Origin: Kaistella carnis
Lineage (GTDB): Bacteria > Bacteroidota > Bacteroidia > Flavobacteriales > Weeksellaceae
Direction of reading: 5' to 3'
NCBI RefSeq assembly: GCF_003860585.1
Contig: NZ_CP034159.1
Span: forward strand, 3,166,103 to 3,230,102
Length of the DNA stretch: 64,000 nucleotides
Shown here: positions 35,169 to 45,700 of the stretch, one piece after another
How the letters are laid out: every line of letters starts with the position of its first letter
How positions within the stretch are numbered: the stretch's first letter is position 1
Notes under the pieces: model-generated
The model's input: only the letters and a program-made list of their open reading frames with translations
Database searches by the model: none
What the model was told of the DNA's origin: nothing
Position numbers and translations under genes: made by a program

Positions 35169-36374
35169 TTAGCTTAATTCGAATAAAGTAATTTCTGGTT
35201 CAATTCCCACTCTTCCGGGATAACCGATGACGCCAAAGCCTCGGTTTACGTAAAGCGATTTGCCTTCACTTTCATACAAATCTGCCCATTTTGGATAACG
35301 ATACTGCACGGGAGACCACCGAACATTTTTTAGATCAATGCCAAATTGCATTCCGTGTGTATGGCCGGAAAGAGTCAGTTGAACGTTCGATGGGTGCTTT
35401 TTAACAATTCTATCGAAGTGGGTGGGATCATGACTCATCAGGATTTTTGCAGCTTCAGGGGGAACACCCGCTGCGGCTTTATCTAAGTCCCCATATTGCG
35501 GAAAAGGTTTTTCGCCCCAATTTTCAACGCCTAAAATGTATAGTTTTTCGCCATTTTTCTCAATGATTCGATGTTCATTACGCAACATTTGGAAACCTGC
35601 TCTTGCCTGTAATTGAATGAGGTGAGGGACATTTTCAGCTTTTTCTTCCGCTGATTTCCATTCGCCGTAATCCCCGTAATCATGATTTCCAAGAATAGAA
35701 AGTTTACCGTCTCTGGATTGAATGCTTGAAAATAAGGGCACAAAAGGTTCGAATTCATGCGCATAATTATTCACCATATCTCCCGTAAAAAGGATGAGGT
35801 CCGCTTTCTGCTCATTAATGAGATTAATGGCTTTTTGTAATTTTTCCGGATGAAAGAAACTGCCGGAATGCACATCGGAGATCTGTATAATTCTATACCC
35901 TTTAAAACTGGCCGGCAAATTTTTAATTTTAATTTTTACTTTTCTTACCGAGTGTCTATATTTCCCAAAAATTATGCCGTCGATAAAAAAAGCAGAGAGC
36001 ATTGCCGCACTCCCAATTCCTATAAAACTTAAAAATTGTCGCCGCTCGGGAAGGTAGTTTTCGCCCCCGCCAAAACTTTGAAAGAGAAATCGAATTCCTC
36101 TGTACAAATCCTCAATCAACAAAAAAAAGATGATGAAGAGCTTAGGAAGAAAGAAAATTAAAAAAAGAGATGCCACCAGCTGTACGCGATGATGATCACG
36201 ATCTGTTCTCTTAAAATTCAGGATTTCATAAATGAAAAAGAGATAGGCGATAAGGGTAATAGCCCAGTAAGCAATACGTAACCAGTGATTGTTGGTAACT
36301 GTTTTAAAAGCCTGGTAAATATAAAATTCGAGGGCGAAAAAAATGCCGGTGATGATTAAAATGTTTTTCTGCAT
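35169..36374 (-). CDS. Membrane-anchored metallophosphoesterase
   Basis: The 401-residue product has about four N-terminal hydrophobic helices (residues about 5-135, including FFALEFYIYQAF and AAMLSAFFIDGIIFG), then a calcineurin-like phosphoesterase domain. The metal ligands are visible: QISDVHSGSF (DxH), LILFTGDMVNN (GDxxxN), SILGNHDYGDY (GNHD) and TLSGHTHGMQFG (GHTH). Members with this layout are related to YkuE/YaeI, and some hydrolyse lipid A intermediates or phosphodiesters. The domain faces either side of the membrane; this cannot be decided. It precedes the GNAT gene in a two-gene unit. Confidence 0.9.
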   Translation of the reverse strand: MQKNILIITGIFFALEFYIYQAFKTVTNNHWLRIAYWAITLIAYLFFIYEILNFKRTDRDHHRVQLVASLFLIFFLPKLFIIFFLLIEDLYRGIRFLFQSFGGGENYLPERRQFLSFIGIGSAAMLSAFFIDGIIFGKYRHSVRKVKIKIKNLPASFKGYRIIQISDVHSGSFFHPEKLQKAINLINEQKADLILFTGDMVNNYAHEFEPFVPLFSSIQSRDGKLSILGNHDYGDYGEWKSAEEKAENVPHLIQLQARAGFQMLRNEHRIIEKNGEKLYILGVENWGEKPFPQYGDLDKAAAGVPPEAAKILMSHDPTHFDRIVKKHPSNVQLTLSGHTHGMQFGIDLKNVRWSPVQYRYPKWADLYESEGKSLYVNRGFGVIGYPGRVGIEPEITLFELS

Positions 36375-36388
36375 TTGTTGTAGTCAAG

Positions 36389-36419
36389 AAAAAAGCACAA
36401 AACAAATTTTGTGCTTTTT
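36389..36419 (-). terminator. Rho-independent terminator of the ketoacyl synthase gene
   Basis: A perfect stem, AAAAGCACAAAA/TTTTGTGCTTTT, with a CAAA loop, lies 20 bases downstream of the stop at 36439 on the minus strand. Confidence 0.88.
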
Positions 36420-36438
36420 ATAATTTTAAATAAAATCT

Positions 36439-37506
36439 TTAAGGGAATCTGTAAACAACCGCGTTGATGTTCATTCCGGCTCCTACAGACGCAAATAAAA
36501 TATTTCCTTTGTCTTTAAAAGCATGGTTTTCCAATTTTCCTTTTCTGATGAGGTCAAACATGGTTGGAATTGTCGCCACGGAAGAGTTTCCAAATTGTTG
36601 AATCGTCATGGGAGCGATTGCGTGATCGTATTCTGTTCGACCGTAAAGTTTAAAGAGACGGGAGATCATCGCGTAATCCATCTTCGCATTGGCTTGATGT
36701 ATAAGGATTTTATCAATGTCGTCTATGCCTAGATTAGCTTTGTCAATGGTTTCTTTAATCGCATCCGGCACGTTTTTTAAAGCGTACTCGTAAATTTTAC
36801 GTCCATGCATTCTGATGTATAGTGGTCTGCGGTCTTCATCTAATTTTAGAGAAGGAGAATTTTCCAGATAATAAAGTTCGGGACCATTATCACAAATCGT
36901 ATTATCAGCAATGATTCCTACGGTTTCATCGTCAGTTGCTTTTACGACAACAGCACCGGCGCCATCTGCAAAAATCATTTTGTTTCGGTCGAACTTATCT
37001 GTTACTCTGCTTAAAGTTTCAGATCCAACGACAAGAATTAATTTTGCCTTTTTTGCTTTAATTAAAGTATCTGCCATTATCAGGGCTTCAACCCAACCTG
37101 GACAACCGAAGATCATATCGTAATTTACCGTTCTTCTGTTTTTGATGCCTAATTTATTCTTCACTCGGGAAGACATGGAAGGCATAAAATTCGACATTCC
37201 ATCCTTATTAACTTCACCAAAATTGCTGGCATAAATAATATAGTCTAAATCTTCCTGATCAATTTTTGCATCAGCGATCGCCTCTTTTGCGGCACGGTAG
37301 CCAAGGTCCGAATTATGTTCACCATCTTCCAGATATCGGCGGTTTTCAATTTCGGTGATTTCGATAAATTTCTGGATCACCTCTTCGTTGGGTTTGTCTA
37401 TTTTCTCACCTTCATCAGTGTAGAAAACAGAATCCATGAAATGTTCTTTACCTACAACTTTGGTGGGAAGACAACTCCCTGAGCCTATTATGATTGTATT
37501 TGGCAT
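36439..37506 (-). CDS. 3-oxoacyl-ACP synthase III family protein
   Basis: The start is taken at the ATG at 37506 (MPNTIIIGSGSCLPTKVVG), giving 355 residues; an upstream extension of 20 residues lacks family match. The Cys-His-Asn triad of KAS III is present: Cys135 in MIFGCPGWVEAL, the His in ILIHQANAKMD, and the Asn in FGNSSVATIP. The length is somewhat above standard FabH (about 330), and insertions such as YTDEGEKIDKPNEE suggest the flavobacterial KAS III branch used in resorcinol or related lipid synthesis instead of housekeeping FabH. No acyl carrier or cyclase gene is next to it, so the pathway is not determined. Monocistronic. Confidence 0.9.
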   Translation of the reverse strand: MPNTIIIGSGSCLPTKVVGKEHFMDSVFYTDEGEKIDKPNEEVIQKFIEITEIENRRYLEDGEHNSDLGYRAAKEAIADAKIDQEDLDYIIYASNFGEVNKDGMSNFMPSMSSRVKNKLGIKNRRTVNYDMIFGCPGWVEALIMADTLIKAKKAKLILVVGSETLSRVTDKFDRNKMIFADGAGAVVVKATDDETVGIIADNTICDNGPELYYLENSPSLKLDEDRRPLYIRMHGRKIYEYALKNVPDAIKETIDKANLGIDDIDKILIHQANAKMDYAMISRLFKLYGRTEYDHAIAPMTIQQFGNSSVATIPTMFDLIRKGKLENHAFKDKGNILFASVGAGMNINAVVYRFP

Positions 37507-37575
37507 ATGTATTAATGAAAAATTTAAGGCAAAGTTAAGAATTAATATTGTACCGCCGTGAAACAAAATTATTAT

Positions 37576-37583
37576 TAAATTTG
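37576..37583 (+). promoter_or_regulatory. Promoter -7 box (TAAATTTG) before the 37612-ubiE-porT unit
   Basis: TAAATTTG fits TAnnTTTG, 28 bases before the ATG at 37612, in a divergent spacer with the ketoacyl synthase gene. Confidence 0.5.
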
Positions 37584-37611
37584 CAAAAGTTTTTTCACCC
37601 TAATATTTTTT

Positions 37612-38181
37612 ATGAAAATAAGTCCTTCCACAAAAGGTTTAATCATTTCCCTGCTGACTGTTATTTTTGCATTCGGAATTTACTTTTTGTTTTTAGCCAA
37701 AAAAAATTATTATTTGGTCGACAATCCCTCTGATGATACCTTTTACTTTAACATTAATAATGGTGAAGAAAAAATCATAACCGCCGGTCAACATGTGAAA
37801 GTAGATCTAAAGAAAGGTAAAAATGAGATCAAAGTTTTTGATGCGGAAAAGAAAATGCTGTTTGATTCCAGCTTTACCGTAAATAAAGTTCGCGGTTTAG
37901 TGAATATTGCGCATCAGGATTATTACATAAATGAGCAGTTTTATGGATATGGAGTTAATAAAGATTCCCTGATTGCGACCAGAAGACAAACCAATATCGA
38001 CGGGAAACTGTATGTGAATGCTCCTGTTCGTTTCAATAAATTATATACCGATGATTTTTATTATAATATCGATGAGGATTATGATAAGGTCGTGAAGAAT
38101 GTTCAGAAAACGGAATCCCGCACAAAGATTTTCCGTAAAACAGATTTTCTAAATTATTACAAAGAATACTATCAATTTTAA
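37612..38181 (+). CDS. Hypothetical membrane-anchored protein upstream of ubiE
   Basis: The 189-residue product has one N-terminal helix (about 9-28, GLIISLLTVIFAFGIYFLFL). The remainder is a beta-rich, probably periplasmic domain with VDLKKGKNEIKVFD and LVNIAHQDYYINEQFYGYG, which resembles a PEGA-like or short PKD-like module but is not clearly recognised. It is the first gene of a plus-strand unit that continues with ubiE (10 bases later) and porT. The conserved position suggests a link with envelope functions, though this is inference. Confidence 0.75.
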   Translation: MKISPSTKGLIISLLTVIFAFGIYFLFLAKKNYYLVDNPSDDTFYFNINNGEEKIITAGQHVKVDLKKGKNEIKVFDAEKKMLFDSSFTVNKVRGLVNIAHQDYYINEQFYGYGVNKDSLIATRRQTNIDGKLYVNAPVRFNKLYTDDFYYNIDEDYDKVVKNVQKTESRTKIFRKTDFLNYYKEYYQF

Positions 38182-38191
38182 TACACACCCC

Positions 38192-38911
38192 TTGAAGCAA
38201 GTAACGCCTTATAATACCGAAGCCGGAAAGAAAAAAGAAGTCGAAGATATGTTCGACAACATTGCGCCGAAATATGATTTATTGAATCATGTTCTCTCAA
38301 TGAAAATTGATGTTCTCTGGAGAAACACTTTGGTGAAATGGATGAGTGCTGACCAACCGAAATTAGTTTTGGATGTCGCCACCGGAACCGGAGATTTAGC
38401 AATTGCGGTTCAAAAAGGAACGGGTGCGAAAATGGTTGGTTTAGATCTCTCTCAACAAATGTTGAATGTGGGTATCGAAAAAATCAAGAAGATTAACTTA
38501 ACCGATCAAATCGAAATGATCAAAGGCGATGCGGAAAATCTTCCTTTTGAAAGCAATAAATTTGATGCGGTTTCCGTTGCATTTGGAGTGCGTAATTTTG
38601 AAAACTTAGATAAAGGGCTAGCAGAACTGAAAAGGGTAGTAAAAGAAAATAAAAGCGTTTATATTCTGGAGTTTTCTAAAGTTGAAGGGGTTTTAGCGCC
38701 TTTTTACATGTTCTATTTTAAAAATGTCTTACCTCAGATTGGCAAGTTGGTTTCAAAAGATACGCGCGCTTACACCTACCTTCCGGATTCTGTGAATGCT
38801 TTTCCGTATGGAGAAAAAATGAAACAAATTCTTCTGAACGTTGGATTTAGAACGGTAGAATATAAAAAATTGAGTTTAGGTATCGCAACCATTTATAAGG
38901 CAACAAAATAA
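38192..38911 (+). CDS. ubiE: Demethylmenaquinone methyltransferase UbiE/MenG
   Basis: A 239-residue class I SAM methyltransferase beginning at a TTG codon at 38192; no ATG exists until codon 20, and the residues encoded before it (VTPYNTEAGKKKEVEDMFD) match the family. VLDVATGTGDLAIAV is motif I, PFESNKFDAVSVAFGVRNF holds the UbiE signature, and ILEFSKVEG is the second signature. It adds the last methyl group in menaquinone synthesis, the respiratory quinone of Bacteroidota. It lies 10 bases after the hypothetical gene and one base before porT, so the three are almost certainly co-transcribed. Confidence 0.95.
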   Translation: MKQVTPYNTEAGKKKEVEDMFDNIAPKYDLLNHVLSMKIDVLWRNTLVKWMSADQPKLVLDVATGTGDLAIAVQKGTGAKMVGLDLSQQMLNVGIEKIKKINLTDQIEMIKGDAENLPFESNKFDAVSVAFGVRNFENLDKGLAELKRVVKENKSVYILEFSKVEGVLAPFYMFYFKNVLPQIGKLVSKDTRAYTYLPDSVNAFPYGEKMKQILLNVGFRTVEYKKLSLGIATIYKATK

Positions 38912-38912
38912 T

Positions 38913-39698
38913 ATGTGGAAACTTTTTTTGAAAATAAATTTGGTGGCAGCCTTTTGTTTTGCTACCGTTGCTGAAGCTCAGCTTTTTAGGACCAAAGACC
39001 GAATGGATAATCTGGAAGGATTTGACAATCAAAAGTTCAGTTATGGTTTTTATTTGGCGGCTAATAATTTTGACTACAAGCTGGTGCTCGATCCAAAATT
39101 CGGGATGAATGGTCAAAAAAGTTTGGTGCAACCGAAAGCCTTTTACAGTTTCGGCGCCGGTTTGATCGGCAAATTCCGGTTGAATGATAATTTTGATTTA
39201 AGAATTGAACCGGGTTTACAATTTGTGGAGCGCGAGATTTATTTCGATACACAATCTAATGATCAATTCGCAGCGGGAACGCCGGCAAATCTTCCTTTTA
39301 CACCACGAGAATTAACAGAAGCCGATAAATTAAGGACCATAAAATCAACATATGTTGATATCCCTTTATTAATTGAAGTTCATGGGGACCGCTGGTATAA
39401 CTCCCGTCCTTACGCTGCTGCAGGAATTAATTATATGATGAATCTGCAATCCAACAATAAATCTGAAGATGATAATGAACAGGGAATTTTCCGTACCACT
39501 GCGAGTAATTTTGCGTGGTCTGCCGAAGTTGGGATTCAGTTTTATTTCAGTAGATTTAAATTAACCCCCGGTTTCAGAGGAACTTTTATGATTAACAATG
39601 AAACAGTCGCAGATAATGCCACAACTCCTCCTTATTGGACATCAGCAATTTCCAGTGCAAAATCCAGAGCCTTTATGTTTGTACTGAAATTTGAGTAA
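38913..39698 (+). CDS. porT: PorT family outer-membrane protein of the type IX secretion system
   Basis: The 261-residue product starts with a signal peptide (MWKLFLKINLVAAFCFATVAEAQ, given in part) and is a predicted eight-stranded beta-barrel: KFSYGFYLAANNFDYKLVL, FGAGLIGKFRLNDNFDLR, YVDIPLLIEVHG, AAAGINYMMNLQSN, and FRGTFMINNE near the end. It ends in an aromatic residue pattern (FMFVLKFE) expected of outer-membrane barrels. PorT (SprT in gliding bacteria) is needed for T9SS assembly. The adjacency to ubiE is conserved in flavobacteria. It is relevant to the 2402-residue T9SS cargo encoded at 42733. A terminator follows. Confidence 0.9.
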   Translation: MWKLFLKINLVAAFCFATVAEAQLFRTKDRMDNLEGFDNQKFSYGFYLAANNFDYKLVLDPKFGMNGQKSLVQPKAFYSFGAGLIGKFRLNDNFDLRIEPGLQFVEREIYFDTQSNDQFAAGTPANLPFTPRELTEADKLRTIKSTYVDIPLLIEVHGDRWYNSRPYAAAGINYMMNLQSNNKSEDDNEQGIFRTTASNFAWSAEVGIQFYFSRFKLTPGFRGTFMINNETVADNATTPPYWTSAISSAKSRAFMFVLKFE

Positions 39699-39722
39699 AA
39701 AATCGTACAATTTTAAGATAGT

Positions 39723-39756
39723 GAAGAGAAAGTTTTGGGACTTTCTCTTTTTTTAT
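39723..39756 (+). terminator. Rho-independent terminator after porT
   Basis: The stem AAGAGAAAGT/ACTTTCTCTT, followed by TTTTTTT, lies 26 bases after the porT stop. Confidence 0.85.
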
Positions 39757-39811
39757 TAAATGATTTAAGAAATTAGTGTTCATTTATGGTCACTTTCAAT
39801 TTAAATTTTTA

Positions 39812-39819
39812 TATTTTTG
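39812..39819 (+). promoter_or_regulatory. Promoter -7 box (TATTTTTG) before the coiled-coil gene
   Basis: TATTTTTG fits TAnnTTTG and is 30 bases before the ATG at 39850. The -33 element is unclear. Confidence 0.45.
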
Positions 39820-39849
39820 CTACAGAGTTAGAATAAATTAACCTGAGAA

Positions 39850-40152
39850 ATGCTCCAAGACTTAGAACAGAATTTTTCGCTTTTAGAAAAAAAGATATTG
39901 ACGATAAGTAAAAATTATCAGAATCTTGACGAAAAATATGTTGAATTAAAGCAGGAACACGAAGAATTGAAGGAGAAATACGAAGAGGAAAGGAAGAAGA
40001 ATCAGGTATTAGCAGAAGAACAAAAAAATATAAAACTTTACTCAGCAATATCAGGAAACCCGGATCATAACCGGTTGATGAAAAATCACATTAACCGATT
40101 GATCAAAGAAGTGGATTATTGTATTGCAGAGCTTCAAAATAGCGGATTGTAA
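39850..40152 (+). CDS. Coiled-coil protein upstream of zapA
   Basis: A 100-residue protein, highly charged, with heptad-like repeats: LEQNFSLLEKKILTISKNYQ, then the Glu/Lys-rich stretch ELKEKYEEERKKNQVLAEEQK. It is almost certainly a coiled coil, in the manner of ZapB-like or FtsL-like small cell-division proteins, although no named family was recognised. The C-terminal part (NRLIKEVDYCIAELQNSG) is also helical. It overlaps zapA by one base (TAATG), so the two are translated together, which supports a role in Z-ring organisation. It would be cytosolic. Confidence 0.8.
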   Translation: MLQDLEQNFSLLEKKILTISKNYQNLDEKYVELKQEHEELKEKYEEERKKNQVLAEEQKNIKLYSAISGNPDHNRLMKNHINRLIKEVDYCIAELQNSGL

Positions 40153-40439
40153 TGGACGTGAGAAGAATTACCATCACCATTGCGGGAAGAAGTTATCCGC
40201 TGAATGTGCCCTCTGCAGAAGAAGAAACACTGCGGCGCGTAGGGAAACAGATTGAAGCCATGATTAAAGATTTTGAACAGAATTTTGATGTTAGAGATAA
40301 ACAAGATGCATTAGCAATGTGCGCCCTGAAATTGGGAACCAATGCTGAGGTAGCCCAAATCACTAACGATAAAAATATAAAAGATTCCACGGAGCGGTTG
40401 AAAATAATCAATCAAACCCTGGAAGCGTTGGAAAAGTAG
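40152..40439 (+). CDS. zapA: Cell division protein ZapA
   Basis: The 95-residue product fits ZapA. VRRITITIAGRSYPLNVPSA is the N-terminal strand-helix module that binds FtsZ, and the following EEETLRRVGKQIEAMIKDF, with DALAMCALKLG, is the dimer/tetramer coiled coil. ZapA bundles FtsZ filaments at mid-cell. Its start overlaps the stop of the coiled-coil gene. A 6S RNA candidate and rny follow, an order that is seen in other flavobacteria and, for zapA-6S RNA, in E. coli as well. Confidence 0.9.
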   Translation: MDVRRITITIAGRSYPLNVPSAEEETLRRVGKQIEAMIKDFEQNFDVRDKQDALAMCALKLGTNAEVAQITNDKNIKDSTERLKIINQTLEALEK

Positions 40440-40461
40440 ATTTTTCTTTTTCAATCAACAA

Positions 40462-40632
40462 CTGCCTACAATAGTTCTAACACATTACAGGTGAACTCAA
40501 CGCTATACAATTGCCGAACGAAAGTTTATTTAATGGCGCGCCGACTTGCTCGGATTACAGAAAATAAAAAACAGTTCAAATCGTGTTGATAAGGAGTTTA
40601 CTCTATATCCTTGAATTATTGTAGGCTTTTTT
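40462..40632 (+). ncRNA. ssrS: 6S RNA candidate (6S-Flavo type)
   Basis: A 10-base perfect closing stem, GCCTACAATA (40464-40473) with TATTGTAGGC (40617-40626), encloses about 145 bases and is followed directly by TTTTTTT. The enclosed sequence has no gene. 6S RNA is a promoter mimic that binds RNA polymerase and has a long hairpin with a central bulge and a closing stem. The position between zapA and rny agrees with where 6S is found next to zapA in other bacteria. The assignment rests on position, size and closing stem; the central bulge was not modelled. The remaining spacer (40633-40728) holds nothing else recognised. Confidence 0.75.
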
Positions 40633-40728
40633 TATGACCAAAAATGACATTAAATAAAAAATAAAAGACCGGTTTTCTGTCTTTTATTCGTAATAAAAAA
40701 GAACGATTAATATTAAAACTAAACATAT

Positions 40729-42303
40729 ATGACAACAACGATCGCTATTATTATCGGCATTGTTTGTCTGGCTGCAGGAGCGGCTTTAGGAATGATTTTT
40801 TCTAAAAGCTCCCTGAATGCTAAGGCAAAATTCATCATCGATGATGCTAAAAAAAATGCTGAAAATCTTATAGAGAAATCTACTGTACAGGCAGAAACCA
40901 TTAAGAAAGAAAAACACTTACAAGCTAAGGAAAAGTTTATGGAGCTGAAGTCTCAGCATGATGCAGACATTCAGAGCAGAGAAAAGAAAATGCAGGATTC
41001 GGAAAAAAGAATCCGCGACAAAGAACAAAAACTGAACGACGAACTTAGCAAAACCGGAAAATTAGAAAAAGATCTGGATCGCCAAATTGCAGATTACAGT
41101 AAGAAAAACGAAATCCTAGAAAGAAAACAACAGGAATTAGATATGGTAACTGCCCAGAAAGTTGAGATCTTAGAAAGAATCTCGGGATATTCGGCAGAAG
41201 ATGCGAAAAACGAATTGGTAGAAGCTCTGAAAGCAGAAGCCAAAACGAAAGCGCAGGCTCATGTACAAAATATTATGGCGGAAGCGCAATTGAATGCTAA
41301 GCAGGAAGCCAAGAAAATTGTAATTCAAACTATTCAGAGAATCGGAACGGAACAGGCAATCGAAAATTCGGTTTCTGTATTCAATATTGAATCTGATGAG
41401 GTTAAAGGTAGGATTATCGGTAGAGAAGGACGTAATATTCGTGCTTTAGAAGCCGCTACAGGTGTTGAAATTATCGTCGACGATACTCCGGAAGCAATTT
41501 TACTTTCATGCTTTGATCCGGTAAGAAGAGAGATCGCAAGATTGTCGCTTCACCGTTTGGTGACCGATGGTAGAATTCACCCAGCCAGAATCGAAGAAGT
41601 AGTTGATAAAACTAAAAAACAGATCGAAGAAGAAATCATCGAAGTTGGTAAAAGAACCGTTATTGATTTAGGAGTTCACGGACTTCACCCGGAATTGGTG
41701 AAAATTGTGGGTCGAATGAAATTCCGTTCTTCTTATGGACAGAACTTATTGCAACACTCCAGAGAAGTTGCAAACATCGCCGGAACAATGGCTGCAGAAT
41801 TAGGTCTCAACGTTAAGTTGGCGAAAAGAGCAGGTCTACTTCACGATATTGGTAAAGTTCCGGAACAGGAATCTGAATTGCCACACGCACTTTTAGGAAT
41901 GCAGTGGGCTGAGAAATATGGTGAAAACCCTGAAGTTGTTAACGCCATCGGAGCTCACCATGATGAAGTAGAAATGACAACATTGTTATCGCCCATCATT
42001 CAGGTTGCCGATGCAATTTCGGGAGCAAGACCAGGCGCGAGAAGACAGGTACTGGAATCTTATATCCAAAGATTGAAAGACCTAGAAGCCGCGGCTTTAA
42101 GTTTTGATGGAGTTTCAAGTGCTTACGCAATTCAGGCAGGTAGAGAACTTAGAGTAATGGTAGAAAGTGGAAAAGTGAATGATGACCAGTCATCTCAACT
42201 CTCTTATGATATCTCAGAGAAGATTCAGAATGAATTAACATATCCAGGACAGGTTAGGGTGACAGTAATCCGAGAAACGAGATCGGTGAATATCGCGAGA
42301 TAA
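40729..42303 (+). CDS. rny: Ribonuclease Y
   Basis: The 524-residue product has an N-terminal membrane helix ([20 protein letters not shown]), a long coiled coil (about 30-200), a KH domain ([20 protein letters not shown]), and an HD phosphohydrolase domain ([20 protein letters not shown], with the HD pair). RNase Y is a membrane-tethered endoribonuclease that begins mRNA decay. It has the full domain order and normal length. It is preceded by the zapA/6S RNA block and followed by a terminator. Confidence 0.96.
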   Translation: MTTTIAIIIGIVCLAAGAALGMIFSKSSLNAKAKFIIDDAKKNAENLIEKSTVQAETIKKEKHLQAKEKFMELKSQHDADIQSREKKMQDSEKRIRDKEQKLNDELSKTGKLEKDLDRQIADYSKKNEILERKQQELDMVTAQKVEILERISGYSAEDAKNELVEALKAEAKTKAQAHVQNIMAEAQLNAKQEAKKIVIQTIQRIGTEQAIENSVSVFNIESDEVKGRIIGREGRNIRALEAATGVEIIVDDTPEAILLSCFDPVRREIARLSLHRLVTDGRIHPARIEEVVDKTKKQIEEEIIEVGKRTVIDLGVHGLHPELVKIVGRMKFRSSYGQNLLQHSREVANIAGTMAAELGLNVKLAKRAGLLHDIGKVPEQESELPHALLGMQWAEKYGENPEVVNAIGAHHDEVEMTTLLSPIIQVADAISGARPGARRQVLESYIQRLKDLEAAALSFDGVSSAYAIQAGRELRVMVESGKVNDDQSSQLSYDISEKIQNELTYPGQVRVTVIRETRSVNIAR

Positions 42304-42323
42304 TCCTTCAAAATATTTTATTT

Positions 42324-42360
42324 AAAAACTCCTTTCAGAAATGAAAGGAGTTTTTCTTTT
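42324..42360 (+). terminator. Rho-independent terminator of rny
   Basis: The stem AAAACTCCTTTC/GAAAGGAGTTTT, followed by TCTTTT, lies 21 bases after the rny stop. Confidence 0.85.
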
Positions 42361-42732
42361 TTAAGTTTTAACTATTAAACGGAGGTATACTTCTATTACA
42401 CGAAATGGTTTCTTTCAGTCAATCTTCTTCTTTGATCTGAAGTTTTCAACTTGTAAAACATGCTTTGTCTTAAATAAAAAACCTTTGAAAATTTGACTGA
42501 AAATACTTTATTATAAAAGGCAAAAAAGAATGATTTAATTCCTTTTCATTCCAAAGTTCTTTCTTTTGCTGTTGCCTAAAAAAAACATTAATTGAAATGT
42601 ATAAACTCACTTTCCAAGTGTAGTGTCTTCGATTACAATCTTATACTCTCAGTTCACAGCACATTTTCATTTGCCGTTTTCGCCGGTTTAAATACTTTCA
42701 AATCTTTACAGAATTATCCGATAGCATTGCTC
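42361..42732. other. Non-coding AT-rich spacer between convergent genes
   Basis: Between the rny terminator and the end of the giant repeat gene there are about 370 bases of AT-rich sequence. I see no coding frame with protein-like content, no strong hairpin and no member of the dispersed element family. Confidence 0.45.
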
Positions 42733-45700
42733 TTAATTTCTATTTTTGATCATGACATAACCAGACAATACTCTGCCGTCAGAAAGACTGATGTGATACC
42801 AATAATTCCCTGTTGCTAATTTTCTAGTTAAATATTCTCCATTCCAAGAGAAAGGACCTTTTACGACGCGGTCTAACACGACTGTTCCGAAACGATCGAT
42901 TACTTTTACTTTAGAACCGGGATAATTTTCTATTCCTTCTATTTTCCAGTCGTCATTGATTCCATCGCTGTTGGGAGAGAAGGCATTATTAATTTTGAAA
43001 ATAGTGAACTCTTTTTCTGCAACTGCGCACGGTTGCAGACCACTTCTCACGAATGCAATATGATTTCCGTTGGGAACATTATAGAAAATAGTAGAGGATT
43101 GCCAAGTAGTCCCGTCTATGGAATACTCCAGCATTCCACTTCCTGTCGCAATAATTTGAACGGTACTGTTTTCTATTTTGATGTCGGTAATTAAAGGGAA
43201 ATCTACTTTCTTAACCACTACTGATTTTTTCGTGCTGCAACCCGAGAGATTGGTGACCGTAACCTGATAAGTTCCGTTTTGATCCGCATTAATCGTTTGT
43301 TGTGAACTTATTTGCGTTCCATTAAATTTCCATACATAAGAACTTGCTCCTGTAGGATTGCCCGCATCCAGTAGTACAAAACTCTCCGGACAATATTCTG
43401 CTGTTGCCGGCAATGGAACGACTGGCGAAGCATCAAGAGGAATAATCAGTTTTACTTTCGCTGAACATCCCGACGCTGAATTTATTTCTACAAAGAAATT
43501 ATTCGGCCCAGTTTGTAAATTATAGTTTGCAACATCGGTAATCACCTGGTTATTTTGATTGTAATAAATGTAAGTGTACACGGCTGAATTTACGACCAGA
43601 TTATTTTCATACTGTGTTAAATTTATTTTTTTAGTTCCATTTTCATCTGAACATAAAGGCGCGGCAGTGAAGTCCGTGGCTGGAATATTTGTGGTAACCA
43701 AAGATACGGTGACCGCAGTTCTCTGAACACTTTCGCAAGCTTGACTCGTTTGGGTGGCAAAGTAGGTCATTCCATTTTGAAGAACCGTATTTCCCGGAAG
43801 AACTGTACTTCCAGAATTGCTGCCATACCATTTTATTTGACTTCCTGTGAGCACCAGATTCGCCAATGTCGCATTTTGACTTGTACAAAATTCCTGGAGA
43901 GAATTTCCGGTTGGTGCTGGGGTGGCGATAATATTCACGGTTACCGGAGTTCTTTCACTTTCACAAGAATTTACGGTTTGCGTTGCATAATAAGTACTGC
44001 CGTTCATCAATGGAGTAGTGCTGGAAATGGTATTTCCTAAAATTGGATTTGCATACCACTTCACATTCGTTCCCGTAACACTAAGATTGGCAACGGTTGC
44101 ATTTTGTTGTACGCAGAAATTTTGTGTAGCATTTACAGTCGGTTTTGGTGTTGGATTATTAAAAATATTTACCACTACAGAAGAGTTGATCGATTCGCAA
44201 CCGAGGGAATTTTTAATTTTGAGAAGATAAGTTTTCGGCAATAAACCTTTGAAAGTATTTGAGTTTTGCCAAGTCAATCCGCCATCAATACTGTATTGTG
44301 ATGCACTTTCATTAATGATAATTTGGGCTGATGAATTCGAGCAATCAATTTGTTGCACGGTTGCTGTTGGCATTGCCGGCGTATCTGCGGGAGTATTGAT
44401 TTTTACTGAAACTACTCCCGATTCGCAACCTGCGCTGTTTTTAACTTTCAGTTGATAGGTTCCCGGCGCAAGTTGTCCGGAATTTGAACTTGAAGAATAA
44501 GTTGCTCCATTATCAAAACTATACAGGTGTTCCGTAGAAGTTATCGTAATATTTCCAAAAGGACTAACACAGGAAGTGGGATGCGTAACTGCAAAAAGTG
44601 GGAGTGTGGGTGCATTCGGTGGTGCGTCAACAGTAGCCGTAGTCGCTGCAGATGAACAACCATTTGCATCTAACTTGATCCGGATTTGATAGGTTCCCGG
44701 AGAAAGATTGGCAGAAGCAGTCGTAACCCAAGTCGAGCCATCATCAAAACTATATAAACCTGCAGCAGAAATCACGGATACAGTTCCCCAGGCGGCCGCA
44801 CATCCAGTTGGTTGACTTACGGCAATCTGTGGAGCGTTAGACGTAATAGGCTGCGCATTTACCGTTGCAATTCCGGCATATGAAATACATCCTGCATTAT
44901 CTTTAATCATTAAATTATATGTTCCCGGTCCTACATTAGATTTTGAATTACTGGTGCTGTAAGTAAGGCCATTGTCAAAACTATATTCTGCAGCGGTTGT
45001 AGTTATTTGTATCGTTCCTAAAGCAGTTGTACAATTTGGTTGCGCGATAGTAAAGAGTGGAGCAGGCAGCGGTGCAGGAGTGGTCACCGTAGCGGTGGTT
45101 ACATCTGAAATACAACCTGCGCCATTTTTTATTTTGATTTTATAATTACCTGGGAGCAAACCGCTTTTCGTGTCTGAATAAATAAAAGTTAACCCATCAT
45201 CAAAACTGTAGGTTGATGCAGGGGTCGTTACTGTAATTGAACCTGTAGAAACGCTGCAAGTTGGTTGTGTAACTGATAACGCAGGTGCTGCAATGTTGGT
45301 TCCTGAATTTAGGGTAACAGCAACAGCAACAGATTGGCAACTTGAACTGTTGGTTTTTATTCTGATGATATATGTTCCTGCCCCGATATTTTTTTTCACC
45401 GGATTGGTAGTCCAGGTCGCGCCATCATTAAAGGTGTAACTGCTTCCGGGTGTCGTAATCGTAATGCTGCCATCGGTCGCGTCACATGCGGTGGGCTGTG
45501 TTACCGTAGCCACAGGAGTAGTAGGAATCGAGGGTGCAGAATTGATGTAGGCATAAGCACCTTGCGAAACACATCCAAAAGAATTTTTAATTAGAAGAGT
45601 ATAACTTCCTGAATTTACGTTTGTTTTTACCGGATTGCTGGTCCAGGTCGCGCCGTTATCAAAACTGTAAAGATCGGCTATCGTATTGATGAAAATGCTT

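Noticed and set aside
42592..42819. Plus-strand short open frame near the end of the giant gene
   Set aside because: It is Cys/Ser-rich without a family match and overlaps the conserved T9SS sorting domain on the other strand.
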